A stretch of DNA of 45,153 bases from Gemmatimonadaceae bacterium. GTDB lineage: Bacteria > Gemmatimonadota > Gemmatimonadetes > Gemmatimonadales > Gemmatimonadaceae. The notes under the pieces are model-generated. The model was not told the origin of the DNA. It did no database searches and saw only the letters and a program-made list of their open reading frames with translations. Both the position numbers and the translations under genes were made by a program. This document shows positions 25,179 to 32,807 of this stretch, piece after piece. The stretch lies in NCBI GenBank assembly GCA_025929535.1, contig JAICLZ010000002.1:82565-127717 (forward strand), given 5' to 3'. Every line of letters starts with the position of its first letter. The stretch's first letter is position 1.

Positions 25179-25829
25179 ATGGCGAGCACGGCAGTCAGCT
25201 TCTTCCACCCTTCAGCCCCCGTCCACCTGTCCTTCATGGCGCGGTACGCCGATTCGGCGCAAAGGCGTGAGCTGGACGACATCATCATTGTCGATCCGCT
25301 GACGATGCTCGAGGACGCCGGCCCCGGGACGCGCTCGGCCGCGTCGTGCACCGCCGCTCCGCCGGTAAACCCCGCGACACTGCTCGCGACACCCGGCGGC
25401 GACCCCGATGCCGTGGTCCTCGCAAAACAGCTCTTCGGAGAGCCTGCGCCGCTTGCGGTCACCGTCGATGGAATGTCGTTCACGATTCCGGGGTGGGAGC
25501 TCGGCTCGCAAGCCGCGGATTCGATGGATGCTGACGGCCTGGCGTGCTGGGAGAGTGTGGACATCCTCCTGCTCGACAATGGCCGCTACCTGGTTCGGGA
25601 GTACCATGCGAGCGAGAGTACAGACGGAATGATCGCGTCCGAGTCCAGCGGCTCGATCATCGAGAGCGGCGCCGAGCTGCGCGCATACTGCACGGAGCAG
25701 ACGGCCGATCCACTGCGTGCAGCGTCGCGAGTGGCCGCGCTCGACAACGCGATGCGCCGGTGGCCGCCGCTGCGCAGCCCCTCGGGGCGCGCGCGCAGCA
25801 CTCCACTCGTGATTCCGTTTCTCGACTAG
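25179..25829 (+). CDS. Hypothetical protein, no recognised domain
   Basis: A 216-residue soluble protein without signal peptide or membrane segment. It has a central hydrophobic core (AVTVDGMSFTIPGWELG, VDILLLDNGRYLVREYHA) and a polar, Ser/Arg-rich C-terminus. It contains three Cys. The ATG at 25179 lacks a good ribosome site. Codon use looks like that of the neighbours, and no overlapping competitor is better. I do not recognise it. The 138 bases between pgi and this gene hold short repeats of AAGTGCA, but nothing assignable. Confidence 0.6.
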   Translation: MASTAVSFFHPSAPVHLSFMARYADSAQRRELDDIIIVDPLTMLEDAGPGTRSAASCTAAPPVNPATLLATPGGDPDAVVLAKQLFGEPAPLAVTVDGMSFTIPGWELGSQAADSMDADGLACWESVDILLLDNGRYLVREYHASESTDGMIASESSGSIIESGAELRAYCTEQTADPLRAASRVAALDNAMRRWPPLRSPSGRARSTPLVIPFLD

Positions 25830-25900
25830 ACGGATCGAGGGCAGAAGTAAGGCAGCGTCGGTCTCCCCGTCCCGTTGCCTGAGACGAGCTTCCCAACCGC

Positions 25901-25933
25901 TTCATATTTTCTTCACGACCAGCCGTCTAGTCT
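25901..25933 (+). promoter_or_regulatory. Putative response-regulator box plus -10 (copy A)
   Basis: TTCAT at 25901 and TTCAC at 25912 are 11 bp apart and separated by a T-rich spacer; TAGTCT follows at 25928. The arrangement (direct repeats one helical turn apart, then a -10-like hexamer 16 bases from the second repeat start) matches two more copies in this window. It sits 81 bases before the start of the secreted DUF5602-like gene. OmpR/PhoB-type regulators bind such 11-bp repeats in place of a -35. Confidence 0.65.
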
Positions 25934-26014
25934 GCGTAACGAGCTGGGAGTCCGAGCGCGTACTCGAGGAAGCACGCGAACCCGGCGCCGCTCAGCTTTC
26001 ACGCGGAGCCAGAG

Positions 26015-26488
26015 ATGCAACGTTCTTCAACTGCTGTTCTCACCGGCATGCTCGCAGTCGCCATGCTTGCCGCCTCGCCCGCCATCGCGGCGGCACAGAA
26101 TACCACGCCACGTGATGGCGCTGATCGGTTTCGACCGGCCGATACGACGACACGCTCGAGCAAAGCACCCGACAGGAAGTTCAGCGAGCCACTGCTGTTT
26201 CCCGAAAAGATCCCCGGGCTCGGCACGCTCTACGTCGATCCGACCACGGTTCCCGCAGGGCCGTTTCTCGCCTACGATCATCGCGGAACGCTGGTGAGCT
26301 CGGTCTACATGATTCCGCTCGGCGACCTGAATGCGCACAAGGCATTCAGCGACTTGCAAGTCGCCCAGAAGCGCGTCGATCATGTGGACATCGTCTATAG
26401 CGCTGGTCATCCGGGAGTTCCCGAGCCGCACTACCACGTCATCGTCTGGTACATCTCGCCACAGCAAGTCGCACAGCTGGAAAAATGA
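26015..26488 (+). CDS. Secreted DUF5602-like (TTHB210-like) protein
   Basis: A 157-residue protein with a signal peptide (MLAVAMLAASPAIAAAQ). The mature part has GLGTLYVDPTTVPAGPFLAY, a YMIPLGDLN segment, and the conserved GHPGVPEPHYHVIVWYI, all resembling DUF5602/TTHB210-like proteins. The histidines in PHYHV could bind metal or a ligand. Function unknown. It is preceded by the copy A regulatory box, so it may belong to the same regulon as the alcohol dehydrogenase operon. It converges on the response regulator gene with 26 bases between. Confidence 0.75.
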   Translation: MQRSSTAVLTGMLAVAMLAASPAIAAAQNTTPRDGADRFRPADTTTRSSKAPDRKFSEPLLFPEKIPGLGTLYVDPTTVPAGPFLAYDHRGTLVSSVYMIPLGDLNAHKAFSDLQVAQKRVDHVDIVYSAGHPGVPEPHYHVIVWYISPQQVAQLEK

Positions 26489-26514
26489 GGGGGCCGGCTG
26501 ACGGGTGCACACGC

Positions 26515-27216
26515 TCAGCTCTGGTCTGCGAAATCTCCCGAATCACCGCCGTGTCGAAGACTGAATCCCACACCGCGGATCGTCGCAAGCAGCACCTCTC
26601 CTGCCGCATCCGTCAGCTTTCTGCGCAGATTTCCGACGTGCACATCGACGACGTTGCTCCCGGGATCGAAGTGCATGTCCCATACTTTTTCCAGAAGCGT
26701 CGTCCGGCGGATTACCTCCTCCGGATGCAGGAGGAAGTATTCGAGGAGCTGAAACTCCTTGGGCGTGAGATCCAGTCGCAGGTGGTTGACGGTCGCGATG
26801 TGCCGGATCCGGTCGAGCTCCACCGAGCCGTACCGCAGCACCTCGAGTCGCGCCGCGCCGCCGCGACGGCTGAGCGCCCGGATTCGCGCGAGAAGCACAT
26901 CGAACGGGAACGGCTTCGCCAGATAGTCGTCGGCGCCCGCGTCCAGTCCGCGTACCACATCCTCAGCAGCATCGCGGGACGTGAGCATGAGAATCGGCGT
27001 GCTCCGCCCCTCGCGCCGGAGCTCGGCGGCGATTTGAAAGCCGTTCTTCCTCGGAAGCACGACGTCGAGCAGGATCACGTCGTATTCGTTCACGTGCGCC
27101 AGCAAGGAGGCTTCATCGCCGTCGCCGGCGACATCGACGACGTAGCCTTCCTCCTGCAGCCCGAGCTCGATGAAGCCGGCGACCTTGCGGTCGTCTTCCA
27201 CCACGAGGATTCTCAC
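26515..27216 (-). CDS. OmpR/PhoB-family response regulator
   Basis: A 233-residue two-domain regulator. The receiver (1-115) has acidic residues Asp8/Asp9, phospho-acceptor Asp51 in VILLDVVLP and Lys101 in LAKPF. The winged-helix DNA-binding domain (about 130-225) carries LTPKEFQLLEYFLLHP and VDVHVGNLRRKL. It should bind tandem repeats 11 bp apart. The gene follows the histidine kinase by 57 bases on the same strand and is its likely partner. Three TTCAT-N6-TTCA(C/T) boxes nearby are candidate targets. Confidence 0.96.
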   Translation of the reverse strand: MRILVVEDDRKVAGFIELGLQEEGYVVDVAGDGDEASLLAHVNEYDVILLDVVLPRKNGFQIAAELRREGRSTPILMLTSRDAAEDVVRGLDAGADDYLAKPFPFDVLLARIRALSRRGGAARLEVLRYGSVELDRIRHIATVNHLRLDLTPKEFQLLEYFLLHPEEVIRRTTLLEKVWDMHFDPGSNVVDVHVGNLRRKLTDAAGEVLLATIRGVGFSLRHGGDSGDFADQS

Positions 27217-27273
27217 AGCCGTATGTTCAGCAAGCGTTGCTGAAACGCGCTGGAAGATGAAGTGAAGTTCCCT

Positions 27274-28512
27274 TCATCCTGTGCTCGCGGGAACTTCCAG
27301 AATGAAGCGGCCGCCGCCTCCCGGACGCGCGACGGCATGAAGCTCACCGCCGAGCAGGCGCGCGAGCCGCCTGGAGAGCGGCAGTCCGAGCCCGAGGCCG
27401 CGCGTTTCTTCGCCGACCTTGGTCACGTACACGTCGAAAATGCGTTCCACCTCCTCCGCAGGCACTCCGGGCCCTTCGTCGTCGACTTGATACACGACGA
27501 ACCGTCCACGCATCGCAATGCTCACCTGCACGGTGGTTCGTTCGGGTGCGTACTTGATGGCGTTGCCGAGGAGGTTGATGAGTATCTGTTCGACGCGGCT
27601 CGCATCGGTCGCGCAGCTCGGCAGGTCGGGCTCGGGCAGCAGCTGAAGCGCGGTCTGTTTGAGATTCGCGGCGGGGGTAACCCGGCCGATCGCACGCTTC
27701 GCCATCGATAGTGGCTCGACCGCTCTGATGATGGGCTTGAGGCGGTCCTCGTCCAGGCGGCTCAGATCCAGCAAGTCGTTGATGAGCCCTATCGCATGTT
27801 GCGCCGAATCCAGGACTTCGAACGCGGCACGCGGAACGGTGGCAGGATCCCGTCTTCGAACCAGGATCTCCGACCAGCCGTACACCGCCGCAAGCGCATT
27901 CCGAAGCTCGTGATTCACCATGGCGAAGAACCGCTCCCGCGAGCGCTGCAGCTGATGTACCTCCTCCAGCAGCCTGGCACTGTCCTCGTGATGGCGCGCG
28001 TTCTCTACCGCAGCTGCTGTCTTTGCCGCGAGCAGAATCGCGATGTCCTGGTCTTCCTCGGTAAACGCATCGCCTCCGATCTTCTCGGTGAGGTACAGAT
28101 TGCCGAAAGTGCCGCGGCCTCCCAGGATCGGAACGCCCAAAAACGATCGCATTGGCGGGTGATGCGGCGGAAAGCCGTACGAATCGGAATGCGTGGCCAG
28201 ATCCGACAGCCGGATCGGCTGAGCCTCCCGGATCACTAGCCCCAAAATGCCGTGACCGCTCGGCGGCGGACCGATCTTGCCTTCGAGCTCCGCGTCGATG
28301 CCGTATGTGGTGAAGCTTTCCAGCGACTTTCCATCGGGCCCGATGACCCCGATGGCCGCATACCGCGCACCGATCACCTTGGCGGCCACCCGTACCACGC
28401 GATGAAGCACGCCCTCGAGCGACACATCGGTGATGAGCGCCGAGGTGCTCGCTTCGAGCTCCCTGAGCCGCTCCTGTGTCGAGGGAGCCTGGGCGACGGA
28501 TGGTGCGGACAT
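27274..28512 (-). CDS. GAF-domain sensor histidine kinase
   Basis: A 412-residue soluble kinase without membrane segments. A GAF domain (about 20-172) contains GHGILGLVIREAQPIRLSDL and SFLGVPI, the pattern seen in DevS/DosS-type GAF sensors. HisKA follows with phospho-acceptor His201 (MVNHELRN). The ATPase domain has INLLGNAIKYAP (N box), VDDEGPGVP (G1) and GLGLGLPLSRRLARLLGG (G2). The DevS-like GAF may bind heme, but that is inference. GAGGAGAATC precedes ATG 28512. The signal is probably redox or small-molecule related, given the neighbouring dehydrogenase operon. Confidence 0.95.
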   Translation of the reverse strand: MSAPSVAQAPSTQERLRELEASTSALITDVSLEGVLHRVVRVAAKVIGARYAAIGVIGPDGKSLESFTTYGIDAELEGKIGPPPSGHGILGLVIREAQPIRLSDLATHSDSYGFPPHHPPMRSFLGVPILGGRGTFGNLYLTEKIGGDAFTEEDQDIAILLAAKTAAAVENARHHEDSARLLEEVHQLQRSRERFFAMVNHELRNALAAVYGWSEILVRRRDPATVPRAAFEVLDSAQHAIGLINDLLDLSRLDEDRLKPIIRAVEPLSMAKRAIGRVTPAANLKQTALQLLPEPDLPSCATDASRVEQILINLLGNAIKYAPERTTVQVSIAMRGRFVVYQVDDEGPGVPAEEVERIFDVYVTKVGEETRGLGLGLPLSRRLARLLGGELHAVARPGGGGRFILEVPASTG

Positions 28513-28570
28513 GGCGAATGATTCTCCTCAGCGACCGCGGGCATGTCGCTAAGCGACTGTTCCCGAGCTC

Positions 28571-28603
28571 TTCATCCTTTCTTCATCGCGTTCCGATTAA
28601 CCT
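28571..28603 (+). promoter_or_regulatory. Putative response-regulator box plus -10 (copy B)
   Basis: TTCAT at 28571 and TTCAT at 28582 (11 bp apart), then TAACCT at 28598, exactly 16 bases from the start of the second repeat as in copies A and C. It sits 66 bases before the AhpD-like gene, in the divergent region opposite the histidine kinase. A short palindrome, GTCGCT-A-AGCGAC, lies just upstream at 28545-28557 and may be a second site. Confidence 0.65.
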
Positions 28604-28669
28604 CCGAAACGATCACGGGCGGGAAGAATGCGCAACACGCTCGTGAGCTCAACTTACCTGGAGCACTCC

Positions 28670-29056
28670 ATGTCTGAACATGATCACCTCTATCCGCAGG
28701 CGACGGCTGCCATCGCCGAGCAGCGAAGTCGCCTGGCACCGGGGCCGGCCGAGGCCTTTCGCGCGTTCAGCCGAAGCGTGTTCGCCGAGGGTGAGCTCCC
28801 GGTCGTCACGAAGCAGTTGATCGCGGTCGCCGTGGCGCACGTGACGCAGTGTCCGTACTGCATACGGAGCCATACGAAGGCCGCGATTCGAGAAGGAGCA
28901 ACGCCCGCGGCGATCATGGAAGCGATCTGGGTCGCGGCGGAGATGCGCGCCGGCGGCGCTTACGCACATTCGGCGCTGGCTCTGGACACGATCTCGGAAT
29001 ATCAAGCGGAGCACGCGAGCGAGCATGAGGCAGCGCATGTCTTAAAGGGCGCCTGA
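28670..29056 (+). CDS. AhpD-like carboxymuconolactone decarboxylase-family protein
   Basis: A 128-residue cytosolic protein with the thiol-active motif CPYCIRSH (Cys61, Cys64, His68), the AhpD-type CxxC-x3-H. A helical CMD fold follows (AAIMEAIWVAAEMRAGGAYA). AhpD-like proteins are small thiol peroxidase partners or related oxidoreductases. GGAG at good spacing fixes ATG 28670. It starts a two-gene unit with the DUF488 gene 19 bases downstream, and carries a copy of the regulatory box. The exact substrate is unknown. Confidence 0.9.
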   Translation: MSEHDHLYPQATAAIAEQRSRLAPGPAEAFRAFSRSVFAEGELPVVTKQLIAVAVAHVTQCPYCIRSHTKAAIREGATPAAIMEAIWVAAEMRAGGAYAHSALALDTISEYQAEHASEHEAAHVLKGA

Positions 29057-29075
29057 TCATGCACAGAAGGCCGAC

Positions 29076-29426
29076 GTGCTGCAACTGAAGCGGGTGTACG
29101 AGCCGGCCGCTCGCAGCGACGGCCGGCGCATTCTCGTGGATCGTCTGTGGCCGCGCGGGCTGACGAAGGAGAAGGCCGCGCTCGACGAGTGGATGAAGGA
29201 GATCGCCCCTTCCACCGAGCTCCGACGCTGGTTCGCTCACGATCCCGACAAGTGGCCCGAGTTCCGGAAGCGCTACAGGCAGGAGCTTCGGGCGCACGCC
29301 GATCTCGTTCGCGAGATCGCGACGCGGGCCTCGCGCGGCCGCGTCACTCTCGTGTACGGTGCGCGGGACGAGCTGCGCAATGAAGCTGTCGTGCTCGCCG
29401 CAGTCGTCCGCTCGAAACTCAAGTGA
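29076..29426 (+). CDS. DUF488 (YeaO-like) protein
   Basis: A 116-residue cytosolic protein with the DUF488 signature RILVDRLWPRGLTKEKA near the N-terminus, then APSTELRRWFAHDPDKW and TLVYGARDELRNEAVVL. The family is widespread and of unknown activity. The GTG start at 29076 has GAAGG five bases upstream. It follows the AhpD-like gene at 19 bases and is probably co-transcribed with it. Confidence 0.93.
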   Translation: MLQLKRVYEPAARSDGRRILVDRLWPRGLTKEKAALDEWMKEIAPSTELRRWFAHDPDKWPEFRKRYRQELRAHADLVREIATRASRGRVTLVYGARDELRNEAVVLAAVVRSKLK

Positions 29427-29468
29427 GCGAAGGTCGCACTGCCGTGCTGAGCGAAGCTTCGCGACGTC

Positions 29469-29501
29469 TTCATGCTTTTTTCACAAATGATCGGCTAGTC
29501 T
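29469..29501 (+). promoter_or_regulatory. Putative response-regulator box plus -10 (copy C)
   Basis: TTCAT at 29469 and TTCAC at 29480 (11 bp apart, T-rich spacer), with TAGTCT at 29496, again 16 bases after the second repeat start. It lies 87 bases upstream of the PQQ dehydrogenase start. The three copies share every landmark at identical spacing. Confidence 0.7.
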
Positions 29502-29588
29502 CCGCGCTGTGCGCTCGATCCATGCGGGCTCTCATTCGCCGAAGCACGGCGCACGCGGGCGGTTCGACTTTTTCGCGGAGATACAAGC

Positions 29589-31412
29589 ATGAGATGTTTT
29601 CCAGTTGCTGCCATGGCCGGCGCGCTCGGCGCAGTGATGCTCGCGGCATCTCCCGGCGTCGCAGCCGCACAGGGCGATGCCATGGCGGCAGGCGCGCCGC
29701 AAGCCGGATCGGCCGCTCGCACAGGCGATTGGACTACGCCGGCTGGTGATTTCGCCTCTACGCGCTATAGCTCGATAGACCAGATCACGACCAGCAACGT
29801 CGGCAAGTTGAAGGAGATCTGGAGCTTCACGACGGGGATCAAGGACGGGCACGAAGGGCAGCCGCTGGTGATCAACAACACCATGTACGTCGTCACGCCC
29901 TTTCCCAACATCCTGTTCGCCTTCGACCTCACCAAGCCCGGCTTCCCCAAGAAGTGGGAGTATCGCGCGCCGATCGACGCCGCTGCGCCCGGGAAAGCGT
30001 GCTGCGACAACGTGAACCGCGGCGCCGTGTACGCCGACGGCAAGATCATCTACAACCTGCTCGACAATCACACCATCGCCGTCGACGCGAACACGGGAAA
30101 GGAAGTCTGGCGCACCAAGCTGGACGACGTGAACAAGGGCTCGACGATGACGATGGCGCCGCTCGTCGTGAAGGACAAAGTCATCGTCGGCAACAGCGGC
30201 GGCGAGATGGGAGTCTGGGGGTGGGCCGCCGCGCTGGACGTCAAGACCGGCAAGGAGATCTGGCGGGCACGCAACACCGGTCCCGACAAGGACGTGCTGA
30301 TCGGCTCGGACTTCAAGCCGTTCTACGGCTGGATGCGTGGAACGGACATGGGAGTGAAGAGCTGGCGCGGCGATCAGTGGAAGATCGGAGGCGCGGCAGC
30401 CTGGGGTTGGGTATCGTACGATCCGAAGCTGAACCTGATCTACTACGGCACCTCCAACCCCGGGGTGTGGAATCCCGACATGCGCCCCGGTGATAACCTG
30501 TGGGCGACCACCGTTTGGGCGCGCGATCCCGAGACGGGTCACGCCAAGTGGGCGTATCAGTTCACGCCTCATGACATGTGGGACTACGATGGCGTGAACG
30601 AGAACATTCTCGCCGACATTCCGATCGGCGGGCGAACCCGCGCGGTCCTGGTCCACTTCGATCGAAACGGCTTCGCGTACACGATCGATCGTGCGACCGG
30701 CGAAGTGCTGGTGGCCCAGCCGTTCAAGACAGTCAACTGGGCGACGGGCGTCGACTTGAAGACCGGACGTCCGGTACTCGACTCGGCAAAGACGACGCAT
30801 CAGGGAAGGCTGACCAAGGACATCTGTCCATCCTCGGCAGGTGCGAAGGACCAGCAGCCCGCGGCGTATGACCCGCAGACGAAGCTGTTCTACACGCCAT
30901 CGACGAACTTCTGCATGGACTACGGCGGCATCGAGGCGCAGTACATCGCCGGCACGCCATACGTAGGTGCGGCGGTGAAGATGTACGCGGGCCCCGGCGG
31001 CAACGATGCGCGGGGTGAGTTCCTGGCGTGGGATGCGGCAACCGGCAAGAAGGTGTGGGGAATCACCGAGCGCTTCCCGGTGTGGAGCGGCACCCTCGCG
31101 ACGGCTGGAGGGGTGGTGTTCTACGGCACCATGGATGGCGACTTCAAGGCAGTGGATGCGAAGAGCGGAAAGGAGCTCTGGAAAACCCACTTCGAATCGG
31201 GAATCATTGGCAATCCGATGACGTTCCTCGGGCCGGATGGAAAGCAATATCTGGCGGTGTATTCCGGCGTGGGCGGCTGGGTAGGAGCGATCGTTCCGGG
31301 GAACCTCTCCAAGGATGATCCATGGGCGGCACTCGGCGCAGTCGGCGCAGTGCCCGATCTCCCGGATCACACGGTGGCTGGTGGCGCCGTCCACATATTC
31401 GCGCTTCAGTGA
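29589..31412 (+). CDS. PQQ-dependent alcohol dehydrogenase, lanthanide-type (XoxF-like)
   Basis: A 607-residue periplasmic quinoprotein with signal peptide (MRCFPVAAMAGALGAVMLAA, cleavage near VAAAQ). It is an eight-bladed propeller with vicinal Cys138-Cys139 (ACCDNVNRG), the disulfide seen beside PQQ in this class, and tryptophan-docking repeats. The active-site segment TPHDMWDYDGVNENI has catalytic Asp332 and a second Asp334. This Asp-x-Asp pattern marks lanthanide-dependent enzymes; calcium-type MxaF has Ala at the second position. It oxidises primary alcohols and passes electrons to cytochrome c. The next two genes look like XoxJ and a cytochrome c partner. The substrate (methanol or longer alcohol) is not decided. 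Confidence 0.94.
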   Translation: MRCFPVAAMAGALGAVMLAASPGVAAAQGDAMAAGAPQAGSAARTGDWTTPAGDFASTRYSSIDQITTSNVGKLKEIWSFTTGIKDGHEGQPLVINNTMYVVTPFPNILFAFDLTKPGFPKKWEYRAPIDAAAPGKACCDNVNRGAVYADGKIIYNLLDNHTIAVDANTGKEVWRTKLDDVNKGSTMTMAPLVVKDKVIVGNSGGEMGVWGWAAALDVKTGKEIWRARNTGPDKDVLIGSDFKPFYGWMRGTDMGVKSWRGDQWKIGGAAAWGWVSYDPKLNLIYYGTSNPGVWNPDMRPGDNLWATTVWARDPETGHAKWAYQFTPHDMWDYDGVNENILADIPIGGRTRAVLVHFDRNGFAYTIDRATGEVLVAQPFKTVNWATGVDLKTGRPVLDSAKTTHQGRLTKDICPSSAGAKDQQPAAYDPQTKLFYTPSTNFCMDYGGIEAQYIAGTPYVGAAVKMYAGPGGNDARGEFLAWDAATGKKVWGITERFPVWSGTLATAGGVVFYGTMDGDFKAVDAKSGKELWKTHFESGIIGNPMTFLGPDGKQYLAVYSGVGGWVGAIVPGNLSKDDPWAALGAVGAVPDLPDHTVAGGAVHIFALQ

Positions 31413-31417
31413 TTTCG

Positions 31418-32302
31418 ATGTTCGGCCCATGCGGCGTTCCGGTGTGGCTCGTGACGCTTCCCTGCGTCGTGGCCTTTGCGCCAGCAGCGAGCGCGCAGCG
31501 GGACTCGCGGGTTCCGGCCGCGGTGACTTCGCTTCGGGTCTGTGCGGATCCCAACAATCTGCCGTTCTCGAACGAGAAAGGCGAAGGGTTCGAGAACAGG
31601 ATAGCGGAGCGTCTCGCCAGTGATCTCGGCCTGCCGCTCCGCTACACCTGGAAGCCGCAGCGCCGGGGCTTCGTTCGCACGACGCTCAACGCCGGTGAGT
31701 GCGATCTGATCATGGGCGTGCCGGCCACCTACGACATGGTGCGCACGTCCCGCCCGTACTACACGTCCTCGTACGTCTTCGTGTACCGGCGCGATCGCGG
31801 CTACCACATCACATCGCTCGCCGACAGTGCGCTTCGCCGGCTCAAGATCGGAATCCACGTCATCGGCGACGACTATCACAACACGCCGCCGGCCGAGGCG
31901 TTGGCCGCGCGGGGAATCATCGACAACGTGAAAGGCTACACGATCTACGGCGATTACTCGCGTCCCAATCCTCCCGCACGCCTGATCGAGGCGGTGGCGA
32001 AGGGAGAAGTGGATGTGGCGATCGTGTGGGGTCCGCTCGCGGGCTACTTCGCGCCTCGCGAGTCGGTGCCGCTTGCAATCGTGCCGGTCCCGGAAGGGAG
32101 CGACATCACGGGCCAGCGATGGACGTTCGCGATCTCCATGGGCGTGAGACATCGCGACCAGGGGCTCGCGGTGCTGCTCGATCAGCTGCTGGATCGCGAG
32201 CAGCCGTCCATCGATGCCATCCTGTCCGACTACGGAGTGCCGCGCATCGGAACCGACGCGGTGCACCGCGAGCCGGATGAGGCGAGCTCTCACGTCCACT
32301 GA
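31418..32302 (+). CDS. XoxJ/MxaJ-like periplasmic substrate-binding-type protein
   Basis: A protein of about 294 residues with a signal peptide (VWLVTLPCVVAFAPAASAQR). It has the quinoprotein-associated family-3 binding-protein signature: LRVCADPNNLPFSNEKGEGF, PQRRGFVRTTLNAGECDLIM, NTPPAEALAARGI, VKGYTIYGDYSRPN, DVAIVWGPLAGYFA and ISMGVRHRD. XoxJ/MxaJ proteins bind the dehydrogenase and are thought to help its maturation. ATG 31418 is taken as start; GTG 31409 overlaps the upstream stop as GTGA. The order xoxF-xoxJ-cytochrome supports the assignment. Confidence 0.92.
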   Translation: MFGPCGVPVWLVTLPCVVAFAPAASAQRDSRVPAAVTSLRVCADPNNLPFSNEKGEGFENRIAERLASDLGLPLRYTWKPQRRGFVRTTLNAGECDLIMGVPATYDMVRTSRPYYTSSYVFVYRRDRGYHITSLADSALRRLKIGIHVIGDDYHNTPPAEALAARGIIDNVKGYTIYGDYSRPNPPARLIEAVAKGEVDVAIVWGPLAGYFAPRESVPLAIVPVPEGSDITGQRWTFAISMGVRHRDQGLAVLLDQLLDREQPSIDAILSDYGVPRIGTDAVHREPDEASSHVH

Positions 32303-32333
32303 TCATCCGACCGCGTACTCAGGAGAATGTCGC

Positions 32334-32798
32334 ATGCGATTTCAACGGTACCTGATGGCCCCGATGGTGTGCGTGCTGGCGCTGGCAGTCGGCTGCGGCA
32401 AATCCGACAAACGAGCCGCCGCACGCGACACCGCCGGCGCAGCTGGAACGCGGGCGAGCGGCACGACGGAGGTCGCCATGCGCGAGTTCCACGGTGATGA
32501 GGCGGTAGCGAAGCAGGGCCGCGAGCTCTTCATACGGTTCAACTGTTACAGCTGCCATGGCGGACTCGCCGGTGGGGCGATGGGCCCGAGCCTGCGCGAC
32601 ACCACCTGGAAGTTCGGAGGCACCGACTCGGCCATCTTCAGCTCGATTCACGATGGTCGCCCCGCCGGGATGCCAACGTGGGGCTCCACGCTGAGCAGAG
32701 ATCAGATCGCGACGCTCATCGTCTACATCCGATCGCTCCGAACCAGCGCCGAGCCGACGTTCTTCTGGGCATCGGATACGGCAGGCGCGGCGCGGTAA
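32334..32798 (+). CDS. Class I cytochrome c, lipoprotein, probable dehydrogenase electron acceptor
   Basis: A 154-residue protein with a lipoprotein signal (CVLALAVGC, Cys21), a Gly/Ala/Thr-rich linker and a single heme motif CYSCH (71-75). A distal Met113 lies in RPAGMPTW. It is small and monoheme, as expected for a XoxG-type acceptor. AGGAG at 32321-32325 precedes ATG 32334. It is the third gene of the dehydrogenase operon. Membrane anchoring by the lipid would hold it near the periplasmic face. Confidence 0.88.
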   Translation: MRFQRYLMAPMVCVLALAVGCGKSDKRAAARDTAGAAGTRASGTTEVAMREFHGDEAVAKQGRELFIRFNCYSCHGGLAGGAMGPSLRDTTWKFGGTDSAIFSSIHDGRPAGMPTWGSTLSRDQIATLIVYIRSLRTSAEPTFFWASDTAGAAR

Positions 32799-32807
32799 TG
32801 CGGGACA

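Noticed and set aside
27240..27280. Possible fourth copy of the TTCAT box between the kinase and regulator genes
   Set aside because: TTCACTTCAT-like words occur, but the repeats are not 11 bp apart and there is no matching -10 at the set distance.
28545..28557. Palindrome GTCGCT-A-AGCGAC as kinase operator
   Set aside because: Only six bases per arm in GC-rich sequence and no second copy near the other regulated genes; too weak to list as a separate feature.
29532..31430. Minus-strand open frame (632 codons) opposite the PQQ dehydrogenase
   Set aside because: Antisense shadow of a gene with a signal peptide, active-site motifs and operon partners.
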